Shown here one piece after another: positions 31,326-40,197 of a DNA stretch of 64,000 nt (positions are counted from its first letter, which is position 1; each line of letters opens with the position of its first letter). Made by a program: the position numbers and the translations under genes. The notes below the pieces were generated by a model. That model saw only the letters and a list, made by a program, of their open reading frames with translations. It was not told where the DNA came from and did not search any database. The DNA is from an uncultured bacterium (GTDB lineage Bacteria; Pseudomonadota; Alphaproteobacteria; CAJXXZ01; 1604HC), in NCBI GenBank assembly GCA_913063285.1, contig CAJXXZ010000004.1, forward strand, positions 1 to 64,000, in the 5' to 3' direction.

Positions 31326-31502
31326 ATTATTATAAAATTTTGACTATGATACGATTAGATTATGTCAGTATTGAAAAAACAAGTTACATATTTTGAATTA
31401 GTAACTTTTCGTAAAACTTACTGCTTACTCGATTTTATTGTATATCTTTTATTAGCTTAAATTTATAGGAAAATTTATCAAATTATACTGAATGATCTGT
31501 AT

Positions 31503-34307
31503 TTATCGTTTATTTGATGGTTTAATTGTTGGACGATGACGTTGATTAGATGAATTTCCTCTCCAATTCTGATCTGTGTCAGCTGTAGATCTAGCTACAT
31601 TACTTTCTACTTCAAACATCTCACCTTTTTGCCTAGACTTACCTGATCCTTTTCCCTTGAAATCATTGACTCTTACAGCAAATCTTGTTCCTTCAGCCTT
31701 ATCCTGTTCTTGAGATGACTTACCTGATCCTTTTCCACTGGCCTTACCCTGCTCCTGTGATGACTTACCTGATCCTTTTCCCTTGAAATCATTGACTCTT
31801 ACAGCAAATCTTGTTCCTTCAGCTTTATCCTGTTCTTGAGATGACTTACCTGATCCTTTTCCACTGGCCTTACCCTGTTCTTGAGATGACTTACCTGATC
31901 CTTTTCCTTTGGAATCATTGACTCTTACAGCAAATCTTGTTCCTTCAGCCTTGCCCTGTTCTTGAGATGACTTACCTAAACCCTTTCCTTCAGCCTTGCC
32001 CTGTTGAGATGACTTTCTTACATCATACCCTGTGTCAATTACTGGTTCAAAACTAGGAGAATTTCTTCTATCAAGTTCACTTAACTCAGACGAAGTAATA
32101 TCTTTATCTTTTGTTACTTCTAAGAATGCAGGCTCTTCTTCAACAGATTCTTTTTGTTCTGTACTAGATTCATCATCAAATAAATTTATCATTTGCATAC
32201 GAACAATCTTTTTCAATTCAGATTTTTCCAATTCAGATTTTAGCAATTTAGATTTTTCCAATTCAAAGTTTTCCAATTTAGATTTTTCCAATTCAAAGTT
32301 TTCCAATTCAGATTTTTTCAATTCAATCTTTTTTTCTAATTCAACTTTTTCCAATTTAGATTTTTCCAATTCAAATTTTTCCAATTCATATTTACACAGT
32401 TGAAACCTATTAGAAAGTTCAAAAAATTCACACTTTTGAAACTTAACATAAAGTTCAAAAAATTTATACCTGAAAAACTCACCATAAAGTTCAATAAATT
32501 TTCTTAAATTAAATGCATATTTTTTTACATTCAAACCATCTATATCTGTATATTCATCAAATACAACTAATTCACAATTTAGTGCTGCTTGATAATTCAT
32601 TTCAAACACTACATGAGAGGCTTTATTAGGTAATTCTATTAGATCTTCAATCATCTTTTTACTGAAACAACTTGTGAAAAAATTAATATCTTTGTTTAGA
32701 CTATTACAATAACCATTTTCAAACAACTTTTTCTTAAATTTTTCTTTATTTCTTACTTTGTCAAAAAATGCATCTGCTTTTGTAATTACCATATCTTCTA
32801 AATAAAAAAAGTAAGGAAGATCACTAACTAGTTTCATAGTTTCAATACTTATTACGCTATCTTGTAATATAGAATGCGTATAGAAATATTGAAAAAATAT
32901 ATCTAAATCAAGAGTGCGTTTCGATGGTGATGTATTTGAACCCTTAAACAACAAATCTTTTACTTTTCGAAAATTCATTGTAAACAATACATAATTAGAT
33001 TCACAATCTAATCTCACTCGTTTTCTAAGCCTATCTTTATGCATCAAAAGATGAACTAAATTATTCTTTACACAATAAATCATACCATCTCTAAGTAATT
33101 GTTGTATATCTTGCTCTGATAACGTCATCTTTTGAATAATTGCATGTATTGGTGTAGGTTTTACATAAGATAGATCAAGAATACCTTTTTGATTAAGTTT
33201 AGGTAACTTAGCCATATCAGCTTCATGTAATCTCGTCATTTTAATACTTAATTTAACTTTATCTTTAAGTGAAGCATTCTCATTAGAATAAGCTTTAACT
33301 AATTCCGTGAAGTTAAGTGTTATTATGCCATTACGACGCACGATTATATTATTCTTTATTGCCTCCACATAATGCATTGTAAAAATAGCATGAGTGGCGT
33401 AATCTGACAATTGTATTAGATCTTTAAGTTTATCTTTTCTAAAAATAAAGTATTTTGTACCTTTATGTAAATAATAATACAAGCCATCTTTAAGCAAGTT
33501 TGGTATAAATTCTATTGGTAGAGGTATAAGTTTTGTTTTAAAAATTTCCTCTAGTGGTGTAGTTTTCATACCAGATAAATCAAGAATACCTTCTTCATTA
33601 AGCACTGCTTCATGAATATCAGTTTTGGCTTCTGAAAATGTAGGTTTTGATTTCTGCACACTATCAGATGCTTGCGAAGAGTCTAGTTCACCCTCTCTTA
33701 CTAAAGGCGCTAGTCTACTAAATTCAGATGATGCATCTTCATCTACAGATTCTCTCGATCTAGATGGTATAGGCTCAACTGATCCAGATTCTGCAAATGC
33801 TCCAAATTCAGGTGATTCACTTTCATCTAATACGGAAGATTCATCTTCATCCTTTTTAAAAGATTTAGCAAAACCTATCAATTTAGAAGAAAAAGCATTA
33901 TCCTCTTTTGACACTTCTTTCCAAAATATGAGAGCATTAAGTAGATCTTCATCAATACTTTCATATTTTTTGTCTGAAAAATATTGTGTCATTGTAAGAA
34001 ATTCTTTTGATAAAACTTCTTTTATCATTGTTTGTACTTTTAAATCATCACCAACTAAATGTTTTTGATATTCATCAATCATTTTTTGCCGTAAATCATG
34101 ATTATCAGCACTCATAATCTCAGATAAACTATATTCTTTGTCATCAAAGTGTATAATATCTTTTTTTCTAATCGAGTTAGTATCATCAAGTTTACTCACA
34201 GACCTCTCAGAACCAGAGTCAACATCTCTTGGTATAGATACCTCATCATCAGATCCAAATTTTGACCCTGCATGTAGGCAGAGTGTTAAAGATAAGAGTA
34301 TTATCAT
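31503..34307 (-). CDS. Array member 12: signal peptide, module C, 3 module A, ELEK minisatellite insert, basic/Ser-Gly 42-aa tandem repeats
   Basis: 934 aa; MIILLSLTLCLHAGSK; THAIFTMHYVEA, NYVLFTMNFRKV, SHVVFEMNYQAA; (ELEKS/F)n; (AEGTRFAVRVNDFKGKGSGKSSQEQ...)n. Confidence 0.85.
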   Translation of the reverse strand: MIILLSLTLCLHAGSKFGSDDEVSIPRDVDSGSERSVSKLDDTNSIRKKDIIHFDDKEYSLSEIMSADNHDLRQKMIDEYQKHLVGDDLKVQTMIKEVLSKEFLTMTQYFSDKKYESIDEDLLNALIFWKEVSKEDNAFSSKLIGFAKSFKKDEDESSVLDESESPEFGAFAESGSVEPIPSRSRESVDEDASSEFSRLAPLVREGELDSSQASDSVQKSKPTFSEAKTDIHEAVLNEEGILDLSGMKTTPLEEIFKTKLIPLPIEFIPNLLKDGLYYYLHKGTKYFIFRKDKLKDLIQLSDYATHAIFTMHYVEAIKNNIIVRRNGIITLNFTELVKAYSNENASLKDKVKLSIKMTRLHEADMAKLPKLNQKGILDLSYVKPTPIHAIIQKMTLSEQDIQQLLRDGMIYCVKNNLVHLLMHKDRLRKRVRLDCESNYVLFTMNFRKVKDLLFKGSNTSPSKRTLDLDIFFQYFYTHSILQDSVISIETMKLVSDLPYFFYLEDMVITKADAFFDKVRNKEKFKKKLFENGYCNSLNKDINFFTSCFSKKMIEDLIELPNKASHVVFEMNYQAALNCELVVFDEYTDIDGLNVKKYAFNLRKFIELYGEFFRYKFFELYVKFQKCEFFELSNRFQLCKYELEKFELEKSKLEKVELEKKIELKKSELENFELEKSKLENFELEKSKLLKSELEKSELKKIVRMQMINLFDDESSTEQKESVEEEPAFLEVTKDKDITSSELSELDRRNSPSFEPVIDTGYDVRKSSQQGKAEGKGLGKSSQEQGKAEGTRFAVRVNDSKGKGSGKSSQEQGKASGKGSGKSSQEQDKAEGTRFAVRVNDFKGKGSGKSSQEQGKASGKGSGKSSQEQDKAEGTRFAVRVNDFKGKGSGKSRQKGEMFEVESNVARSTADTDQNWRGNSSNQRHRPTIKPSNKR
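31640..32003 (-). repeat. 126-bp (42-aa) tandem repeat, about 3 copies
   Basis: 'aatcattgactcttacagcaaatcttgttccttcagc' at 31661, 31787 and 31913, spaced exactly 126 bp. Confidence 0.9.
32206..32400 (-). repeat. 15-bp minisatellite encoding ELEKS/ELEKF-type units
   Basis: Iterated 'tttttccaattcaga/aag' units within the C-terminal part of a module A repeat. Confidence 0.85.
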
Positions 34308-34564
34308 AGTTTGATATAATATATAACAATCAATAATACAAGTCTTTTATATTGATATTTTTGATTTTTAATCAGTCAAATCATATTATTACAAAATTTT
34401 TGACTATAATATAATTGAATTGTGTAAATATTTGAAAAAAGTTATGTGGTTAAAATTAGCAAGCTGTATGAAATTCATTGTTTCCTTAAATAGGTTTTAT
34501 ATTTATTAATTCAAATTGTAAGATTAAGTTTATAAGCTTATTTATAATTGAATACTTTAGATAT

Positions 34565-37500
34565 CTATTTTTTTACTTTCTTTGATGGTTTAATTGGTGG
34601 ACGATGACTCTTCTTAGATTTATTCGTTTCTTCAGAAGTATCAACTGTTTCTTTAGGCGTGTCTTTTCCTCTAAATTCCTGATCTGTTTCTTCAGGCGTA
34701 TTATCTGTTTCATAAAATTTCTCACCTTCTTTAACAGACTGAGATGACGCTTCTATGTTTCGCTTCATCAAAAAATCTGCATCTGCAACTGAATTCATAC
34801 CAGATGATTCAGGTATACTCTCTATTACTTTTTCAAATTTAGATTTATCATCAATATCAATATTTATACTACCTTGAAATGTATGATCTATTAGAGATTT
34901 ACATTCAAAAAATCTTTCAAAATCAAACCTGTGCCGTAAATCTTCTGATGTATTTGAAACAACCTGAAGTACTTTAAGATCTATTAATTCTTGATAATTC
35001 ATTTTAAACACTGCATGAGTGGCTTGATCTGGTAATTGCATTAGATTTCCAATGTGGAACTTACTAATAAGACTAATATATAAATTATTATGATGCCAAA
35101 CACGACATCCTCTACTAAACCTTTCTTTTATTTCCTTTATACTAGGCAATTTTTGTCTTTCTTCTTCTGATATATCAAGTTTTTGAATAATTTCCTCTAA
35201 TGATGTAAGAGAGGTATCATATTTATTTTGAGCATCTTCTACGATTACCGGTTCGGTATGTGATGATTCAGCGATATTACTTACTTCCTGTTTAAATGAT
35301 TTCAATTCATCTGTTTCAGGTAATGCACAATAACCTTTTGATTTAGAAGAAATAGTGAGCTTTCTATCTTTTATCAGTTTTGCAAATGTGATAGCTCGAA
35401 GTAGAATATCTTTATCATTGTCTATTTCACATCCTATATCTATAATATGCTGTATCATCGAGGGCAATTTCTCCAATATATTCTCTTCGGTTACTTCTTT
35501 TTCATCTGATTTATTTGACATATAAGTAGTATATTGATCAATGACTTTATCTTGTAAATTTGAATACATCATAACATGATATAGATGAGAGAATCCTTGA
35601 TTACAAGGTATTAAATCTTTTTCTTTGACTGGTGCGAAATAAGATGATTCAGATGATTCATTAACACCACCTGATCTTAATTTAGATAATTCAGCTATAT
35701 CACGTACTTCCGGTTTAGATGATGCAGCTATAGCAGGTACTTCCTGTTCAGATGATGCAGCTATAGTAGGTACTTCCTGTTCAGATGATGCAGCTATAGC
35801 AGGTACTTCCTGTTCAGATGATGCAGCTATACCACCTGATCTAAATTCAGATGATTCAAATTTATCACTTGCAGGAAAAAATGATTTAGAAGAAATATTG
35901 AGCTTTCTATCTTTCATCACTTGTAAATACGTGAGAGCTTCAAGTAGAATATCATTATCATGATCAATCTTATGTCCTTTATCTAAAATACGCTGCCTCA
36001 TCAAAGGTAATTTCTCAAGTATATAACTTTCATCTGCTGCATTAGTGGACATATAATTTATATATTGAGCAATAACTTCATTTTGTAAATCTGAATTGTT
36101 TATAATATCAGACAGAGGATATACCTCTGTACCAACATGTATTAAATCTTCTTGCATGACTGGTTGAACTTCAGATAATTTTTCTATATCACTTACTTCC
36201 CGTTCAGATGATGCATCTATACCACCTGATCTAAATTCAGATAATTCAACTATATCATGCTGCTTTCTATGAAACAGATCTGTATCTAAAGGTTTCTGAA
36301 GAATATAATGTAAATTATCAGCATAATAAGATGCCAATTCTCGACCATATGAAGTATGTGGTTGTGTTTTAGATCTTTGATCTATCTCAAATCGTATTGC
36401 CTCAGCATTTAAGATTAGCTCTGCTTGATGTTTTACTTCCATCATTTGTTGATCAGTTAATTTACTTAACATCGATTTTAATGATAGTGTAAAATCTTGC
36501 ATTTTTAATGATAATTCAGAAGCTTGCGTTCTTAATAATTTTGTAAAATCATCCATACTCTCATCATTTTGATTAGTCTGCCTAGGCCCCTTAGGTTCTT
36601 TCAACATACTATATATTATATTTTTCCATAATCGACTATCTTTCAACTTATGATGTAATCTACATCCATATGCTTTTTCATATAACAGCACATATATTGG
36701 CATTATGTAATATATCTTATCTGCAAATGTATCAACTTTTTGTATGTGAGAATTTAACATTGTTAGCAAGCTGTTCTCATCTTGAGAAAGCCTCCTGCTA
36801 ATGGAAAGCTTCCAGCTAATGTTCTCAATATAATCTATATGTGAAGACAACACCTCTAATATGAAAAAATCATCTATACAGAGTGCATTAATACAGTCTA
36901 TAAACTCATCATTACTTAAATGAAAACGAGAGGGGTTTGATACTGCTATTAAATCCAACATAAGTTGATGATGTAAAGCTCTATGTTTTTGCATTAAATG
37001 TCTGTTATGAAATTTTCTTTCCCCTACTGAATCAATTTGCTTACTCTCTTTTGCTGTATATAGACGATTTGTTTTATCTAATACAGTATCTACTACCTTT
37101 CCAAAGAATATATATAGATCTTGAAAATTTGGATATTGTCTAGTATATTTATCACGTAAATTAACAGCATTTCTTAATGCAAGAATGTACATAAATCTAT
37201 CGAATTTATTTTCTATTCCTAGTATCTCTATTCCACGTACTAATCTTTCATATGCATCACTATAATTAGTAAAATCTCTCCAATTTTTCAACACATTTAT
37301 AGCATCATCAGTCAATTCTATTCTTGATATTACTAAATTATATCGATCATCATCAGACTCTCGTATATATATAATAGGATCTACACTACTATCTTGAAAA
37401 GCAGTTATTTTCATAGATAGTTGACTTAGTTGATCAGTATTGAGTTTGTCTAAACTATTTAACATATCTTCTAGTGATTGTACAAAGCGTTCTATATCTT

Positions 37501-38629
37501 TATGATTCTTATTTTGTTTATATATATCATGCTTATTATATTGTAATTCACGGCCAGATGATAAGTCTTCACATGAAAAACTATTCTTTATGTCTTTCAA
37601 TTGAATATCATGTAGTATGTATTCCCATAAAAAACTATCCTTTAAACTATCATCTATACTAACTGAATTTTGAATTTCATATAATCGAATATATATAGGA
37701 ATTATGAAAGCAGCTCCATTTTTTATATTTCCATGAACTTTTATTCCGCCATCTATAATTTCTTGAAATTTTTCATGATGCACAATATCAAAGCTATTAT
37801 ATCTCACTTTATAAGCTTCCATATAATCAGATAAATTTGAAAATACTGAGAAATCAGTTATATAAAATTCGTCAAGGTGACTTATCATATTATCATAATC
37901 TGGCTCACTAAAAGTTTTTTGTGGTGTTATAGATAACTTTTTCAGCAAGTCTCGTATAAGTTTTTGATGTTGATTCATATTTTTTTGTATTAAAAACTGA
38001 TTGCTGTGATTGTTTTCAATTAAGAGTTGACTATATTTATTTTTTTGCATTAAAAACCGATGATATTTATTTTTGAGAGAGGTTGCTCTTATTCTCTCTT
38101 TCAAACTAGGTATGTTTAGTTGATAAAATATTAACGGAACTACTTTTTGAAGAATTTTATATACATTATCAAATAGTGGAGAGTGTTGAGTTTCTTTACA
38201 AACAGTATTCACAAAATCCATTAATATAAATATAAAGATATTCATATCTTCTCGCCAATTCTCACAATTATCTATTTTTATTCCTTGTGTTAATCGTTGA
38301 ATTATTTCATCCTCATCAATAGATAACCAGTTTTCAAGAACAGAAATAACATCATCTGTTACGCTTATTTGTAATAGTGCTGCATGATATTTTCCTTCAG
38401 AAATATTCAAACATGCGTCGGAATCTATATCTATATATGTTTGTAAACTATTCCTATGTTCTGTAGAACCAAAATCAAGTCTTGCTATCTGCTCTTCTAG
38501 TATATCTTTAGAAATTTTATTAGGTCCTGCATTAAGACAAAGCATTAAAGACAAAAATATCATCATAATTTTATCTTTACACATTAAAATATGTGATACA
38601 AGTTTTTCTAAATATATATTTTTTATCAT
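34565..38629 (-). CDS. Array member 13 (largest): signal peptide, 2 module B, 2 module C, 1 module A
   Basis: 1354 aa ORF; likely start at about 38563-38566 (MMIFLSLMLCLNAGPN); two 'WLSIDEDEIIQRLTQGIKI'/'WRDFTNYSDAYERLVRGIEI' module B copies; THAVFKMNYQEL. Confidence 0.85.
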   Translation of the reverse strand: MIKNIYLEKLVSHILMCKDKIMMIFLSLMLCLNAGPNKISKDILEEQIARLDFGSTEHRNSLQTYIDIDSDACLNISEGKYHAALLQISVTDDVISVLENWLSIDEDEIIQRLTQGIKIDNCENWREDMNIFIFILMDFVNTVCKETQHSPLFDNVYKILQKVVPLIFYQLNIPSLKERIRATSLKNKYHRFLMQKNKYSQLLIENNHSNQFLIQKNMNQHQKLIRDLLKKLSITPQKTFSEPDYDNMISHLDEFYITDFSVFSNLSDYMEAYKVRYNSFDIVHHEKFQEIIDGGIKVHGNIKNGAAFIIPIYIRLYEIQNSVSIDDSLKDSFLWEYILHDIQLKDIKNSFSCEDLSSGRELQYNKHDIYKQNKNHKDIERFVQSLEDMLNSLDKLNTDQLSQLSMKITAFQDSSVDPIIYIRESDDDRYNLVISRIELTDDAINVLKNWRDFTNYSDAYERLVRGIEILGIENKFDRFMYILALRNAVNLRDKYTRQYPNFQDLYIFFGKVVDTVLDKTNRLYTAKESKQIDSVGERKFHNRHLMQKHRALHHQLMLDLIAVSNPSRFHLSNDEFIDCINALCIDDFFILEVLSSHIDYIENISWKLSISRRLSQDENSLLTMLNSHIQKVDTFADKIYYIMPIYVLLYEKAYGCRLHHKLKDSRLWKNIIYSMLKEPKGPRQTNQNDESMDDFTKLLRTQASELSLKMQDFTLSLKSMLSKLTDQQMMEVKHQAELILNAEAIRFEIDQRSKTQPHTSYGRELASYYADNLHYILQKPLDTDLFHRKQHDIVELSEFRSGGIDASSEREVSDIEKLSEVQPVMQEDLIHVGTEVYPLSDIINNSDLQNEVIAQYINYMSTNAADESYILEKLPLMRQRILDKGHKIDHDNDILLEALTYLQVMKDRKLNISSKSFFPASDKFESSEFRSGGIAASSEQEVPAIAASSEQEVPTIAASSEQEVPAIAASSKPEVRDIAELSKLRSGGVNESSESSYFAPVKEKDLIPCNQGFSHLYHVMMYSNLQDKVIDQYTTYMSNKSDEKEVTEENILEKLPSMIQHIIDIGCEIDNDKDILLRAITFAKLIKDRKLTISSKSKGYCALPETDELKSFKQEVSNIAESSHTEPVIVEDAQNKYDTSLTSLEEIIQKLDISEEERQKLPSIKEIKERFSRGCRVWHHNNLYISLISKFHIGNLMQLPDQATHAVFKMNYQELIDLKVLQVVSNTSEDLRHRFDFERFFECKSLIDHTFQGSINIDIDDKSKFEKVIESIPESSGMNSVADADFLMKRNIEASSQSVKEGEKFYETDNTPEETDQEFRGKDTPKETVDTSEETNKSKKSHRPPIKPSKKVKK
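35718..35849 (-). repeat. 33-bp (11-aa, AASSEQEVPAI) tandem repeat, about 4 copies
   Basis: 'gatgatgcagctata' at 35718, 35751, 35784 and 35817. Confidence 0.9.
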
Positions 38630-38644
38630 ATAAATTACTGATAA
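38623..38644 (-). promoter_or_regulatory. Upstream dyad TTATCA-N10-TGATAA
   Basis: + strand ttatcatataaattactgataa, about 57-60 bp from the inferred start. Confidence 0.5.
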
Positions 38645-38772
38645 GTTAAAAATTTGTTTAAAAAAACGATGTTTTAAGTATAAAAGATTTATTTAAAAAA
38701 AAGAAATAATTATTTATAAGATAAGTTATTTCTTGCAGATATGTTTAAATTATGAAAAGCTTTAAATCAATT

Positions 38773-39783
38773 CTAATCCAATTCATCTAGATTTATATCA
38801 GAATGTTCTTCAGCTATAGTGGATAAAGTTGAACTATCTATATCATTCGCAACTAATTTCATTATTTGAGTATTTATACTATTTCTAAATTCATCATTAT
38901 TTAAGTAAAGTTTAAAAAAATTAATTATATCCAACTTTTCTTTTCCTAAATTATTAACCAAAAACAAGTGATTACCTTTTACTTGATCATAATGTATTTC
39001 AAAGACTACATGGGTAGCGTCTTCTGACAATGAAATTAAATTTTCAACTTCACCTTTACTAACAAAAAGACAAATAAAATCTTTATATTCTATCTGACTA
39101 ATTTTTCTGCTAATAAATTGCTTTTTAGATTCATTACTAAGAATTTTTTGTACACTTTTTTTTCGCATTCTTTTTGATATTTGAGCTTTCTGAATAATTT
39201 CCTCAAATGATTTAGGTATCTTATCAGATAGATCTGTGATTTTTCTATCAGTTTTATCAGATTCATCATCAAGTATTATAGGGTAAATATTTACACTATA
39301 CTTGACTTTATCATTATTCAAATAAAGTTTGACAAACTTCTCAAAATCAAAATGTTCTTTTCCTAAACTATCAACTGAAAACAAATTATAATCTTTTAAT
39401 TGATCCGAATCTATCATTAGCATTACAGTATCAGCTTTATCTGGTAATCGAATTAGATGTTTAATTTTATCTTTATATGCAAAAATACAATTTTCGTTTT
39501 TACCCCTCTTGCTAGACTCTTGTATTAGTGGATTTAATTCCTTTAATGTTATAACGGGCGTTTGGAATAGGTCTATAAGACCTGTAGTTTCTTGTAAATA
39601 AGAAGAAGTTTGAGACGGTGCACTTTCTTGTAATAAAGGTGTTTGGGAAGGTTCTGTTAGATGCGATGTTTGCAACTTTGGACTTGCATTTAATACAAGT
39701 ATTAAGAATAATGTATATATCATAGTATATACTATAGCACAAACAACAAATAATACAAGCTCTTTAAATATACATTTTATCAC
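38773..39783 (-). CDS. Array member 14: signal peptide plus 2 module A, acidic tail
   Basis: 336 aa ORF; likely start MIYTLFLILVLNASPK at about 39723; DTVMLMIDSDQL, THVVFEIHYDQV; ends HSDINLDELD. Confidence 0.85.
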   Translation of the reverse strand: MIKCIFKELVLFVVCAIVYTMIYTLFLILVLNASPKLQTSHLTEPSQTPLLQESAPSQTSSYLQETTGLIDLFQTPVITLKELNPLIQESSKRGKNENCIFAYKDKIKHLIRLPDKADTVMLMIDSDQLKDYNLFSVDSLGKEHFDFEKFVKLYLNNDKVKYSVNIYPIILDDESDKTDRKITDLSDKIPKSFEEIIQKAQISKRMRKKSVQKILSNESKKQFISRKISQIEYKDFICLFVSKGEVENLISLSEDATHVVFEIHYDQVKGNHLFLVNNLGKEKLDIINFFKLYLNNDEFRNSINTQIMKLVANDIDSSTLSTIAEEHSDINLDELD

Positions 39784-39798
39784 ATAAATTACTTATAA
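39777..39798 (-). promoter_or_regulatory. Upstream dyad variant
   Basis: + strand ttatcacataaattacttataa, about 54 bp from the inferred start. Confidence 0.4.
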
Positions 39799-39929
39799 GT
39801 TGAAAAATTTATTTAAACAAATGATGTTTTTAAGTATAAAATGCTTCTTTAGAAAAAAGAATTGATTTTTTATTCATAAGTTATAGGAGATTTATATATT
39901 TTATATCATGAAACAAACTTTTAAACTCC

Positions 39930-40195
39930 ACATGATCCTATTTACCTAGATTCATATCAGAATATTGCAATGAAATTACTTCATCTATTATATTGAATGA
40001 AGTTGAATCTTTTTGTGTATGTATACTTTTTTTAATTTGAAATGGTTCGTAATTTTCAAACTTTACTTTATCATTGTAGATACTTATAATATGTTAAACT
40101 CATAAGTTTCATTTTCACCTTCTTTTGCATTCATAACACTTTCTTCATCTACAGCTAATTGAAATGATTTTAGTCTATTAATGAATGTGATTTTG
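39930..40195 (-). pseudogene. Remnant 3' end of an array member
   Basis: 39990-40070 resembles 16080-16140 (MHTKK/EFGSFEP tail region of member 6); stops in all frames. Confidence 0.45.
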
Positions 40196-40197
40196 CT

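Noticed and set aside
31640-32003. CRISPR-like array
   Set aside because: Direct repeats are in-frame coding repeats of constant 126-bp period with no variable spacers; none of the repeat tracts in the window has repeat-spacer structure
32032-32403. + strand ORF resembling a pentapeptide-repeat protein (FSNSDFSNLDFSNSKFSN...)
   Set aside because: Antisense shadow of the 15-bp minisatellite in the minus-strand gene 31503-34307; no independent coding evidence
33625-34068. + strand 147-aa Ser-rich ORF (also 12900-13181)
   Set aside because: Antisense of Glu/Ser-rich linkers in array members; composition artefact
39090-39272. Minus-strand ORFs 39090-39272 and 39512-39742
   Set aside because: Overlap member 14 in another frame; no family similarity
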